A DNA stretch of 64,000 bases from RYN-230 sp963717125 (GTDB lineage: Bacteria; Actinomycetota; Actinomycetes; Streptosporangiales; Streptosporangiaceae). The notes beneath the pieces are model-generated. The model ran no database searches, was not told the DNA's origin, and saw only the letters and a list, made by a program, of their open reading frames with translations. Positions 28,857 through 37,204 of the stretch are shown piece after piece. The stretch's first letter is position 1. Each line of letters starts with the position of its first letter. The stretch is taken from contig CAVQVG010000020.1 in assembly GCA_963717125.1 (NCBI GenBank), positions 62,001-126,000 on the forward strand, in the 5' to 3' direction. The translations under genes and the position numbers were made by a program.

Positions 28857-28909
28857 CAAGGTCAAGCCAGAATTTCCGCGGGCCAGCCGGGCGGCTCAGC
28901 CGGTCAGGA

Positions 28910-28982
28910 CGAACAGCCCGGCCCAGCAGGTCACCGCGGCGGTGACCACGTCACCCGGGACACCGGGCATGATCGACTCGCG
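28910..28982 (-). pseudogene. Internal tetR fragment
   Basis: This 73-base stretch matches 31741-31813 inside the intact TetR gene with about five changes. The last ~105 bases of tetR are deleted apart from a short AGCCGGTCAG piece before it. It sits immediately upstream of the drrA remnant, the same order as inferred for the ancestral locus. Confidence 0.75.
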
Positions 28983-28985
28983 CGC

Positions 28986-29117
28986 GCGGCGCTGGTCAGC
29001 TACCTGGAGTGGGGCACCCGGCTGGCCATGCACAACTCCGAGCCCGGCGCGGAAGTCGTGCAGCAGGCTCCTGTCCCGCGCTGGGGCTGGGGCGTGGCCT
29101 CGCCGTACCAGCCGTAG
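28986..29117 (+). pseudogene. Group II truncated hemoglobin, C-terminal remnant
   Basis: About 43 codons before a TAG at 29115 read SYLEWGTRLAMHNSEPGAE then QAPVPRWGWGVASPYQP, which resembles the conserved C-terminal tail of actinobacterial group II truncated hemoglobins. No heme-binding part remains upstream; the frame runs straight into tetR debris. The family call is from memory of the tail and needs a search. Confidence 0.55.
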
Positions 29118-29284
29118 CGCCGATTTTTCTGCGCTCGCCGCGATGAGTCCGCGGTGCGTTGGCCGTCAGAACGTCAGCGGGCTGTGACATCTTCTGCTTA
29201 CCGGCTATGGCCAGGTCAAGCCGGTGATCATGGCCGGCCGAGAGCCAGGTGCATCGGCGTACTTGGTGGCAGACGGGAGCAGAG

Positions 29285-30400
29285 ATGACGGGTGTACGGG
29301 TACTAGCGGGCACGCGCAAGGGCGCCTTTGTCCTGACCTCCGATGGCCGGCGGGACCGGTGGGAGGTCAGTGGGCCGCATTTCGCGGGCTGGGAGGTCTA
29401 CCACGTGAAGGGGTCGCCGGCTGACCCGGACCGGCTGTATGCCTCGCAGTGCAGCGGCTGGTCGGGCCAGGTAATCCAGCGTTCCGACGACGGGGGCGCG
29501 ACGTGGGCGCCGGCGGGGAACCAGTTCGCCTACGACGGGACCCCGGGGACGCATCAGTGGTACGACGGGACGCCGCACCCGTGGGAGTTCGAGCGGGTGT
29601 GGCACCTGGAGCCATCGCTGGATGACCCGGATACGGTCTGGGCCGGGGTGGAGGACGCCGGGCTGTTCCGCTCGCGCGACGGCGGGCAAACCTGGCACGA
29701 GATGCCCGCGCTGCGCGGCCACGACTCGGGGCCGTCCTGGCAGCCGGGCGCGGGCGGGATGTGCCTGCACACCATCCTGCTCGACCGGTCCGCGCCGGGC
29801 CGGATGTTCGCCGCGATCTCGGCGGCGGGCGCGTTCCGGTCCGACGACGACGGCCAGTCCTGGCGGCCTATCAACAAGGGTCTGCAATCCGAGGGCATCC
29901 CTGACCCGGACGCGGAGGTCGGGCACTGCGTGCACCGGCTCGCGATGCACCCCTCCCGGCCAGGCGTGCTGTTCATGCAGAAGCACTGGGACGTCATGCG
30001 CTCCGACAACGCCGGCGAGTCCTGGAGGGAGGTCTCCGGGAACCTGCCGACCGACTTCGGGTTCCCCATCGACGTGCACGCCCACGAGCCCGACACCATC
30101 TACGTCGTCCCGATCACCAGCGACGCGCACCACTTCCCGCCCGAGGGGAAGCTGCGGGTCTACCGCAGCCGCACCGGCGGCGACGACTGGGAGCCGCTCA
30201 CGAACGGCCTGCCGCAGGAGCACTGCTACGTCAACGTGCTCCGCGACGCGATGGCCGTCGACTCGATGGAGTCCTGCGGCGTGTACTTCGGCACCACCGG
30301 CGGCCAGGTCTACGCCTCGGCCGACTCCGGCGACACCTGGGCGCCGATCGTCCGGGATCTCCCGGCGGTCCTGTCCGTCGAGGTCCAGACGCTGCCATGA
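29285..30400 (+). CDS. BNR/Asp-box repeat beta-propeller protein (sialidase-like fold)
   Basis: The 371-residue protein carries several Asp-box motifs of the type S-x-D-x-G-x-T-W (RSDDGGATW, RSRDGGQTW, RSDDDGQSW, RSDNAGESW, SADSGDTW) spaced through a propeller. It has no signal peptide, so it is likely cytoplasmic. It lacks the Arg triad and Tyr pattern expected of a true sialidase, so sialidase activity should not be assumed. I chose the ATG at 29285 with GGGAG upstream. The stop overlaps the start of a MoaD/ThiS-like gene (ATGA), which suggests the two proteins work together. Confidence 0.85.
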   Translation: MTGVRVLAGTRKGAFVLTSDGRRDRWEVSGPHFAGWEVYHVKGSPADPDRLYASQCSGWSGQVIQRSDDGGATWAPAGNQFAYDGTPGTHQWYDGTPHPWEFERVWHLEPSLDDPDTVWAGVEDAGLFRSRDGGQTWHEMPALRGHDSGPSWQPGAGGMCLHTILLDRSAPGRMFAAISAAGAFRSDDDGQSWRPINKGLQSEGIPDPDAEVGHCVHRLAMHPSRPGVLFMQKHWDVMRSDNAGESWREVSGNLPTDFGFPIDVHAHEPDTIYVVPITSDAHHFPPEGKLRVYRSRTGGDDWEPLTNGLPQEHCYVNVLRDAMAVDSMESCGVYFGTTGGQVYASADSGDTWAPIVRDLPAVLSVEVQTLP

Positions 30401-30693
30401 TCCGGGTCGTCCTCCCCTCCCACCTGCGCGTCCTGGCCTGCATCGACGGCGAGGTCCGGCTGGAGGTCGCGGACCCGGTCACGCAGCGGACAGTCCTGGA
30501 CGCGCTAGAGGCCCGTTACCCGGTGCTGCGCGGCACCATCCGTGGCCATGACAGCGGGCCGCGGCGGGCGTTCATCCGGTTCTTCGCCTGCGAGCAGGAC
30601 CTGTCCCACCAGCCGCCCGACACCCCGCTCCCCCCGGCCGTCGCCGCCGGTGCCGAGCCCTACCTCATCGTCGGTGCCATGGCCGGCGGTTAG
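30397..30693 (+). CDS. MoaD/ThiS family ubiquitin-like protein
   Basis: The 98-residue protein has a beta-grasp start (IRVVLPSHLRVLA), a middle VLDALEARYPVLRGTIR typical of MoaD, and ends in AMAGG. The terminal Gly-Gly is needed for adenylation and thiocarboxylation. The family delivers sulfur for molybdopterin, thiazole or cysteine synthesis, or is attached to proteins. No other moa or thi gene is adjacent; its only partner is the overlapping BNR propeller gene. A sulfite exporter-like protein is encoded 120 bases downstream. Confidence 0.85.
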   Translation: MIRVVLPSHLRVLACIDGEVRLEVADPVTQRTVLDALEARYPVLRGTIRGHDSGPRRAFIRFFACEQDLSHQPPDTPLPPAVAAGAEPYLIVGAMAGG

Positions 30694-30812
30694 CGCCCGG
30701 CCACGCAGGTACTCCTTTTCGGTCGCCATCCGCCGCTTCCGCCGTTCGCCGCCCAGTGCGGTTGGCCGGTCAGCAGGTGCTGACCAGGTCAAAGATCCGC
30801 TAACGTGACCGG

Positions 30813-31607
30813 GTGCTCGGGACCGGCTGGACTGAAGTCGTCGCCTTGGTCGCGGCTTACGTGGTCGCGGTGCTGGCGACTCCAGCGGGGATCTCCGGCG
30901 CGGTCTTGCTGTTGCCGTTTCAGGTCAGCGTGCTGGGCACACCGAGCCCGGCCGTCACCCCAACCAACCTGCTTTACAACGTAGTCGCCACCCCAGGAGC
31001 GCTGTACAGGTACTGGCGGCAGCAACAGACCGGCGGGCGCCTGGCCCTGATGCTCATCGCCGGGACCCTGCCCGGTGTCATCGCCGGATCCGTCATCCGC
31101 GTCGAACTGCTGCCCGGCCCGCGCGTCTTCGACCTGGTCGTCGCCGCCGTACTGGTGCCGCTCGGCATCTGGCTGGCGCTCACGAGGCCATCCCGCCCGC
31201 AGGACCCCGATCGCCCAGCTCGGCTGATCCCCGTGCCGGTCCTGGTGATCCTGGCCGCCGCGGTGGGCTGCGTCGGCGGAATCTACGGCATCGGTGGCGG
31301 GTCGATCCTGGCACCCATCCTGATCGGCTCGGGCAGACGTCCCGCAGAGGTCGCCCCCGCCGCCCTGGCCTCCACGTTCGTGACCTCAGTAGCGGGCGTC
31401 ATTACCTTCACCATCTTGTCAATCCACCAGCAAGGCTCCGTGGCCCCGGACTGGCCAACAGGCATCGCTCTGGGTGTCGGCGGCCTGGCTGGCGCTTATA
31501 CGGGTGCCCGGATCCAGTCCCGCATGCCCGACGTCCTGATCCGCCGCCTGGTCGGCATCCTGGTGATCGCGATCGGTGCCCGGTACCTGTGGTCTGGCCT
31601 GGGCTGA
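30813..31607 (+). CDS. TauE/SafE family membrane transporter
   Basis: The 264-residue protein has about eight hydrophobic segments in two similar halves, with GISGAVLLLPFQVSVLG near the start and GGIYGIGGGSILAPIL near residue 160, the repeated TauE/SafE motif. The family exports sulfite, sulfoacetate or other organic anions. It follows the MoaD-like gene on the same strand. If the MoaD protein carries sulfur, a sulfur-related substrate would make sense, but that is inference. The start is a GTG at 30813. Confidence 0.85.
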   Translation: MLGTGWTEVVALVAAYVVAVLATPAGISGAVLLLPFQVSVLGTPSPAVTPTNLLYNVVATPGALYRYWRQQQTGGRLALMLIAGTLPGVIAGSVIRVELLPGPRVFDLVVAAVLVPLGIWLALTRPSRPQDPDRPARLIPVPVLVILAAAVGCVGGIYGIGGGSILAPILIGSGRRPAEVAPAALASTFVTSVAGVITFTILSIHQQGSVAPDWPTGIALGVGGLAGAYTGARIQSRMPDVLIRRLVGILVIAIGARYLWSGLG

Positions 31608-31627
31608 TCCCGCTCTGCTCGGCCGGC

Positions 31628-32329
31628 TCAGCCGGTCAGCCCGGCCATCCGGCCCAGGCCGCCCACGGCGTGCCCGAAGAACGCGGCCCGGTCGCTGATC
31701 ACGTTCTCGAACTGGCCGAACAGCTCGAAGCTGAGCAGCCCGAACAGCCCGGCCCAGCAGGTCACCGCGGCGGCGATCACGTCATCCGGGACACCGGCCA
31801 TGACCGACTCGCGTAGCGCGGCGGCGTCGGCCGCGAACGATTCCGGGGCCGGCGTGCCGTCGGCCGGCAGCTTCACCGCACCGGCCCGGTACGCGTCGCT
31901 GATGATCGTGCCGAACACGGTGGCTGCCCGGGCGGCCGGGGCGATGGTCTGCTGCGGCGCCTGATAGCCCGGCACCGGCGAGCCGTAGACCAGCGCGTAC
32001 TCGTGCGGATGGGTCAGCGCCCACTCCCGGATCGCGCGGCCCACGGTCAGCCACCGGCCGGTGTAATCGCCGGCCGGGCACGCCGCGTCGGCCTGCTCGG
32101 CCACCTCGCCGATCGCGTTGTAACCGTCCACGATCAGCGCCGTGAGCAGGTCGTCGCGGCTCGGGAAGTACCGGTAGATGGCCGAGGAGACCATGCCCAT
32201 GTCCCGGGCCACCGCGCGCAGCGACAGGCCGCCCGCCCCCTCGGTGGCCAGTTGGCGCCGGGCCACCTCGGTGATCTCCCGGGTCAGCTCGGCCCGGACC
32301 CGCTCCCGGGCGGTACGGCTCGCGTTCAC
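31628..32329 (-). CDS. TetR family transcriptional regulator
   Basis: The 233-residue protein has a TetR HTH (ITEVARRQLATEGAGGLSLRAVARDMGMVSSAIYRYF) at residues ~18-55. A C-terminal ligand domain with WALTHPHEYALVYGSPVPGYQAP follows, as in WHG-type TetR proteins. It begins at a GTG. Its 3' end and an internal piece are duplicated at 21.7 and 28.9 kb beside drrA sequences, so it was probably the original neighbour and regulator of the ABC exporter. Its own upstream region holds a small palindrome. Confidence 0.9.
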   Translation of the reverse strand: MNASRTARERVRAELTREITEVARRQLATEGAGGLSLRAVARDMGMVSSAIYRYFPSRDDLLTALIVDGYNAIGEVAEQADAACPAGDYTGRWLTVGRAIREWALTHPHEYALVYGSPVPGYQAPQQTIAPAARAATVFGTIISDAYRAGAVKLPADGTPAPESFAADAAALRESVMAGVPDDVIAAAVTCWAGLFGLLSFELFGQFENVISDRAAFFGHAVGGLGRMAGLTG

Positions 32330-32362
32330 AACCCGATCATAGCAGAGCGCCAGAACAAAAAG

Positions 32363-32375
32363 AGAGCATCGCTCT
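32363..32375. promoter_or_regulatory. Candidate TetR operator
   Basis: A perfect AGAGC-ATC-GCTCT inverted repeat lies 34 bases upstream of the TetR start, in an A-rich stretch that stands out from the G+C-rich surroundings. Autoregulation by the TetR protein is the simplest reading; the divergent LacI gene starts 86 bases away. Confidence 0.5.
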
Positions 32376-32460
32376 TGCGTGGACGGATTCTCTGCCTGCG
32401 CGGCCCCGCTCAGGCCGACCTGAAGGCCCGCGTCGGGAACGGGGCAATAAGCTCCTGACC

Positions 32461-33492
32461 ATGACAGATCCGGCTGGCCCGGGCGCGGGCAACGGCAAGG
32501 TACCCACTATCGCCGAGGTGGCCAGCCTGGCCGGGGTGTCCATCGCCACCGTGTCCCGGGTCGTCTCCGGCACCGGCCGGGTCAGGGACGCTACCCGGCT
32601 GCGGGTCGAGCAGGCCGTCGCGGCCACCGGCTGGTCGGCCAACCCAGCCGCCCGGCTGCTGGCCGGCGGCCGGGGCGACGAGGTCGTCCTGGCGCTGGCC
32701 GTGACCAGCCCGGAGGAGTTCGCCGGCGACCCGTACTACGCGCGGGTCATCGCCGGGGCGCTGGCGGAAGCGGCCCGGCTCGGCCTGTCCCTGTCGGTGC
32801 ACGTCGCCCGGATCGGCTCGGTGCCCGCCCTGCCGCCGTTCGCCCGGACCCGGCATCACGTCGGCGCCGTGCTGGTCAACGTCGATCCGTGGGAAGCGGC
32901 CGCGGTGCACGAGCTGGGCTGGCCGGTGGTCTCGCTGGGCGTCACCGCCCCCGCGCTGCCCAGCGTGGAGCCGGAGAACGAGGCCGGCGCGGCGGGCGCG
33001 GTCGAGCACCTGCTGAGCGGCGGCCGCCGCCGGATCGCCACCATCGCCGGCCCGGACCGCAATCCGTGCGCCCGTGAGCGGCTGGCCGGTTACCGGTCCG
33101 CGGTGCGCACCGCTGGGCTGCCCGAGCTGGTGGTCAGCACCGACTTCACCCGGCCGGGCGCCGCCGCGGCCACCCACCGCCTGCTGCGCACCTGCCCGGA
33201 CCTCGACGCGATCTTCGTCGCTTCGGACCTCATGGCCACGGCGGTGATCCAGGTGCTGGCCACGGCGGGGCGGCAGGTCCCCGGGGACGTCGCCGTGGTC
33301 GGCTTCGACGACTCGCCGCCCGCCCTGATGACGGTGCCGCCCTGTCCACGGTTCGGGTGCGGGTGGAGGAGGAGGCCGCGCTGGCCGTCCGTACGCTGGT
33401 GTGCCCGACCGCCGATCGCCCGCTCGACCAGCGGCTGCCTACCCAGTTCGTACCACGGGCCAGCTCCGCGGCCTGACGTCCGCGGACCGTAA
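32461..33492 (+). CDS. LacI family transcriptional regulator, frame shifted near 33340
   Basis: The HTH is clear (PTIAEVASLAGVSIATVSRV) near residue 15, followed by the periplasmic-binding-like effector domain with SGGRRRIATIAGP and VPGDVAVVGFDDSPPALMT. After that point the frame turns into Arg/Pro/Cys-rich nonsense. In the next frame the sequence continues as LSTVRVRVEEEAALAVRTL and stops at 33474-33476, as a LacI protein should. One missing base in the run GTGCCGCCCTG explains it. The intact protein would have about 338 residues. The regulated sugar gene is not identifiable. Confidence 0.82.
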   Translation: MTDPAGPGAGNGKVPTIAEVASLAGVSIATVSRVVSGTGRVRDATRLRVEQAVAATGWSANPAARLLAGGRGDEVVLALAVTSPEEFAGDPYYARVIAGALAEAARLGLSLSVHVARIGSVPALPPFARTRHHVGAVLVNVDPWEAAAVHELGWPVVSLGVTAPALPSVEPENEAGAAGAVEHLLSGGRRRIATIAGPDRNPCARERLAGYRSAVRTAGLPELVVSTDFTRPGAAAATHRLLRTCPDLDAIFVASDLMATAVIQVLATAGRQVPGDVAVVGFDDSPPALMTVPPCPRFGCGWRRRPRWPSVRWCARPPIARSTSGCLPSSYHGPAPRPDVRGP

Positions 33493-33539
33493 TCAGCCAG
33501 GCCGGTGCTGGCCGCCCGCTGAACTCTAGACTCCCCCGC

Positions 33540-34469
33540 ATGGCGCACAGCCACGGCCATAACCGGGGTGCCCGGCCAAGACTGCCCGGGTGGGGGCTGG
33601 GTGCGGCCGGTGCCTGCGCGGTCGCGGCGGTGGTAGCGATCGCGCTAGGCATTTCGCAGGCCACCGCCTCCCCCGCCTGCGCGTCAGTCGCCGCCGGAAC
33701 CGCCCGCGCCGCGCCGACCAGCGGGGAGGCCACGCACTACGTGCTGACCCCGGGCGACGGCAACTGCTCCTACCCCGGGCTGCCCGACGGCGGCCTGTAC
33801 GTGGCGCTGTCCCCCGGCGAATACGACGGGTCGGCCGCGTGCGGCAGCTACGTCGAGGTGACCGGGCCGGACGGGTCGGTCACCGCCGAGGTCGTGGACC
33901 AGTGCCCGCCGTGCCAGGCCGGGCACGTCAACCTGAGCGAGCCGGCGTTCGAGCGGATCGCCCCGCTGAGCGCCGGCGAGGTCCCGGTGACGTACCACAC
34001 GCTGACCGACCCGCCGCTGCCCGGCCCGCTGTCCGTGCTGGTCAAGACCGGCTCGAACGCGTACTACCTGGCGCTGCTGCCGATCGGCGCGGGCAACCCG
34101 CTGGCCAGCGTGCAGGTCAGCAGCCCGGCGCACGGCTGGCAGCAGCTGACCCGGACCAGCTACGGCTACTGGCTGGCCGCGGCGGGGCTGGGCGCGGGCC
34201 CGTTCACGGTGCGGCTCACCGACACGGCCGGCCACCAGGCCACGCTGACGGGGATCACGCTCAGCCCCGGCGTGGTCCAGCCGACCAGCGTGCCGATGTA
34301 CGGCACGGCCGCGGCCATGGCCCCGGCCAGCCCGGCCGCCGGGGCCAGCGCGAAACACCGGCACCGGCGCCGCACCCGCCCCACCGCAAGCTCAGCCCCC
34401 AGCCAGCACACGCTTCCCCGGCATAACGCCAGTGCCGTGCTGGCCGCGTCGCCCAGTCCGTCGTGCTAG
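33540..34469 (+). CDS. Bacterial expansin-like (EXLX) secreted protein
   Basis: The 309-residue protein starts with a signal or anchor segment (GAAGACAVAAVVAIALGI). The double-psi barrel (D1) has EATHYVLTPGDGNCSYPG, AACGSYVEVTGP and the catalytic-type VDQCPPCQAGHVNLSE at residues ~60-150. The D2 carbohydrate-binding domain (CBM63-like) follows, with aromatic residues in SSPAHGWQQLTRTSYGYWL at ~200-225. The C-terminal ~50 residues are basic and Pro/Ser-rich. Expansins loosen cellulose or peptidoglycan networks without hydrolysis. The gene stands alone. Confidence 0.82.
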   Translation: MAHSHGHNRGARPRLPGWGLGAAGACAVAAVVAIALGISQATASPACASVAAGTARAAPTSGEATHYVLTPGDGNCSYPGLPDGGLYVALSPGEYDGSAACGSYVEVTGPDGSVTAEVVDQCPPCQAGHVNLSEPAFERIAPLSAGEVPVTYHTLTDPPLPGPLSVLVKTGSNAYYLALLPIGAGNPLASVQVSSPAHGWQQLTRTSYGYWLAAAGLGAGPFTVRLTDTAGHQATLTGITLSPGVVQPTSVPMYGTAAAMAPASPAAGASAKHRHRRRTRPTASSAPSQHTLPRHNASAVLAASPSPSC

Positions 34470-34552
34470 GAGGCGGCCTGGCGGCCTAGCCAGGCATCGT
34501 CGCCGGCGCGGCCGGCTGCGCCCAGTCGGCGGGCAAGTGCCGAATTTGATGA

Positions 34553-34946
34553 TCAGGGTGCCTTGATGCCGAAGGTGGTGGCTAGGCCCGCACGGCCGTC
34601 GCTGGTAACGTGCACGGCCCGGCTGGCCGGGGAGCGCCGCAGCCAGCCCATGTCGGTCAGGCGGGTCAGGAGCGCGGCGCCGAGGGCGCCGGACAGGTGA
34701 TGGCGTTTGCTCGCTCCAGTCCACACAGTAGCGGATTAGCGGCCGTCGGCTTCCTGTGGCGATCTTGACTCCGAAGTTGTCCATCCACGCCCGGCCGACG
34801 TCGGTGAGCTGATAGTCGCAGTCCCAGCCCGGCGAGGAGAGCGCGCTGGCGGTAGAGGCGGCCACCCCGGCCTCGGCCGCCAAGGTGGTGGCAGCCAAGG
34901 CCCGGCCGTCACCAAGCGCGAGGCCCGTAGCCTGCCTGACCTGCAT
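34553..34946 (-). pseudogene. ArsR-type winged-helix regulator, decayed
   Basis: The sequence begins LGDGRALAATTLAAEAGVAAST, an ArsR recognition region. It then jumps directly to YQLTDVGRAWMDNFGVKIA, missing about 60 internal residues, and reaches RPLIRYCVDWSEQ. One A too many then shifts the frame; corrected, it continues RHHLSGALGAALLTRLTDMGWL and ends at 34553. The C-terminal pattern matches actinobacterial ArsR proteins with the CxDWSERRHHLAG motif. It is not functional. Confidence 0.75.
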
Positions 34947-35134
34947 GAATGGTGCAGCTCAGTTGGGACGAGCCGAGCGCTATCCCGCGCATATCCCATG
35001 CTCAAAGCCTCGGCGATGGCCCCCAACTCATCGCATTCACATATTCGACATATGCGGGTCATCGCATGGTAAGGAACCGTTTGAACGTGGCCCATACGTT
35101 CCCAGAGGTCGATTCTGGCGAAGGGAGCGAACAT

Positions 35135-36928
35135 TTGAACTCGGGAACGAAAGTCGCGATGGCGGGAGTAGCTGCGTTGGGGATCGCGGCGGCGCCGTTG
35201 GCGCTGTCTTCCTCCAGCGCCTTCGCTGCTGGCCACGCTCAGATCAAGCACGTGCTGCTGATATCGGTCAACGGCATGCACCAGTCCGATCTGGACTGGT
35301 ACGTCGCCCACTATCCCAACTCGGAGCTCGCGCGGCTGGCCACCGGCGGCCGAGAATACACCGGCGCGCAGACCGCCGACCCGTCCGACTCCGATCCGGG
35401 CGGTACGGCGCTGATGACCGGCGGCGACCCGAAGGTCACCGGCATCTACTATGACGACGAGTACAGCCACGGCGTCTTCCCGCCGGGGACGACGAACTGC
35501 TCCGGGCCGGTCCCGGGCGGCAACGTGATCTACGACTCGCCGGACGACAATCTTCCGGCCGTGCCAGACCTGCTGCATAACGGGAGCGGCAACACCTTCC
35601 CCTCGTTTGATGAGGGCGGCTCGATCTACCCGGGCGGCATTGACAAAAACCCGGGCTTGATCATGAACCTGAGTCCGCACCCGCAGTCGGGTCTGAACCC
35701 GGCGACATACCCGGTCAACCCGAAGACCTGCAAGCCGATTCAGCCGTGGGACTACCTGGGGGTCAACACGATCTTCCAGGTGATCCACAACGCCGGCCTG
35801 CGAACGGCGTGGTCTGACAAGCACGCGATCTACACGTCGTTCAACGGCCCGGGCTCGAACGGCAAGAGCATCGACGACTTCTTCGGGCCGGAGATCGACT
35901 CGCAGGCGGTCGAGCCGAACGGCGTGCCTTACCCGGTCAACGGCGCGTGGACGGCCGACAACGCCGCGACCAAGCAGTACGACTCCTACAAGGTCCAGGC
36001 GGTCATCAATTGGGTCAACGGCTACGACCACTCCGGCACCGGGCCGAAGGTCGGCACGCCGGCGATCTACGGGATGAACTTCCAGACAGTCTCGACCGCC
36101 GAGAAGCTGAAGAGCTCCCCGGCGGTGCTGATTGGCCCAAACGCGCAGGGCAACTACACCGACGGCCCGTCGCTGCGCGGCGGGTACGTGACCGTGGACG
36201 GCCAACAGGTGCCGGGCCCGCTGCTCCAGAGCGCGCTCAACTACGTCAACGACGCCCTGCAGCGGATGGCCGACACGATCCGGGCCGACGGCGAGGCCCA
36301 CTCGACGGCGATCATCCTGACGGCCAAGCACGGCCAGTCGCCGCTGAACAACAACCAGCTGCAGCGGATCGACGACGGCCCGATCATTGCCGGCGTCAAC
36401 GCCGCCTGGGCCGCCCGGCATCCGGGCAACCCGACGCTGGTCGTCCAGGAGGCCGACGACGACGGGCTGCTGTGGTGGCTGTCGGACCGCTCGCAGGCGG
36501 CGACTGACTTCGTCAAGAGCTACCTCTGGACGCATACCGCCCCGGCGGTCAACTACGCCGGCCAGACAATCACCGTCCAGCACTCCGGCCTGCGGGAGAT
36601 CTTCGCCGGCCACGAGGCCGCGCACTTCTTCGGCGTCTCGTACTCCGACCCGCACCACCCAGACGTGTTCGGGATCTCGCAGGTTGGCACGATCTACACG
36701 ACCGGCACGAAGATCGCCGAGCACGGCGGCGACAACCCGGGCGATCGGGACGTTCCGCTCGTCGTCTATGCGCCGGGCACCGTCCAGCCTGGCCAGTGCC
36801 GCAACGGGGTGGAAACGACCCAGGTCGCTCCGACGATCTTGAAGCTGCTGGGACTCTCTCCGAGCTCGCTTCAGGCCGTCCAGCGAGAGGGCACGCAAGT
36901 CCTACCCGGCCTCGGCAACGGGGATTAA
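35135..36928 (+). CDS. Secreted alkaline-phosphatase-superfamily phosphodiesterase
   Basis: I chose the TTG at 35135 with GGGAG eight bases upstream. It gives a signal peptide (VAMAGVAALGIAAAPLALSS, cleavage after AFA) and a mature protein of about 570 residues. VLLISVNGMHQSDLD places the first metal Asp-like position, PGGTALMTGG the nucleophile region, and later DKH, KHGQSP and EHGG the usual metal ligands of type I phosphodiesterases. It should cleave phosphodiesters or pyrophosphates outside the cell. The canonical GVD motif is GVN-like here (SVNG), so activity should be tested. Codon use is less G+C-biased than in its neighbours, and ArsR remnants flank it, suggesting transfer. Confidence 0.75.
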   Translation: MNSGTKVAMAGVAALGIAAAPLALSSSSAFAAGHAQIKHVLLISVNGMHQSDLDWYVAHYPNSELARLATGGREYTGAQTADPSDSDPGGTALMTGGDPKVTGIYYDDEYSHGVFPPGTTNCSGPVPGGNVIYDSPDDNLPAVPDLLHNGSGNTFPSFDEGGSIYPGGIDKNPGLIMNLSPHPQSGLNPATYPVNPKTCKPIQPWDYLGVNTIFQVIHNAGLRTAWSDKHAIYTSFNGPGSNGKSIDDFFGPEIDSQAVEPNGVPYPVNGAWTADNAATKQYDSYKVQAVINWVNGYDHSGTGPKVGTPAIYGMNFQTVSTAEKLKSSPAVLIGPNAQGNYTDGPSLRGGYVTVDGQQVPGPLLQSALNYVNDALQRMADTIRADGEAHSTAIILTAKHGQSPLNNNQLQRIDDGPIIAGVNAAWAARHPGNPTLVVQEADDDGLLWWLSDRSQAATDFVKSYLWTHTAPAVNYAGQTITVQHSGLREIFAGHEAAHFFGVSYSDPHHPDVFGISQVGTIYTTGTKIAEHGGDNPGDRDVPLVVYAPGTVQPGQCRNGVETTQVAPTILKLLGLSPSSLQAVQREGTQVLPGLGNGD

Positions 36929-37135
36929 TCGCTCCATCGAATCGGGCTGCGGGGCGGCTCCCAGCCGCCCCGCAGCTCAGCACTCACCCGGAGGATCCAT
37001 GAGGCTCAACCAGCCGGTGGTGGGCATCGGGGCGTAAGGGCCGTAAGTCGATGACAAGGCCGGTCCTCGGGGGACCATCAGAGGGTTCCCAGTCCTGTCC
37101 GTCTTTCCCGCAGGCGCTGACCCCTGGCGAGCGGG

Positions 37136-37204
37136 TGCCGCGTCTCGCTGACCGTGGACGGGGCCACCCCGGCTTCCGCGGCCAGCCGGCTGGCCGGCCC
37201 GGCG
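37136..37204 (-). pseudogene. ArsR-type HTH remnant beside the phosphodiesterase
   Basis: Directly after the stop of the binding-protein gene, another frame reads ASRLAAEAGVAPSTVSE, nearly the same recognition helix as in the decayed ArsR gene at 34.9 kb. Only about 23 codons are left. The phosphodiesterase thus lies between two pieces of the same gene type, both on the minus strand. Confidence 0.55.

Noticed and set aside
29285..30400. True sialidase
   Set aside because: Asp-box repeats are present, but the catalytic Arg triad and Tyr/Glu pattern are not recognisable and there is no signal peptide.
34736..36898. A 720-codon minus-strand frame opposite the phosphodiesterase
   Set aside because: No domain pattern; the plus strand has a signal peptide and metal-site motifs.
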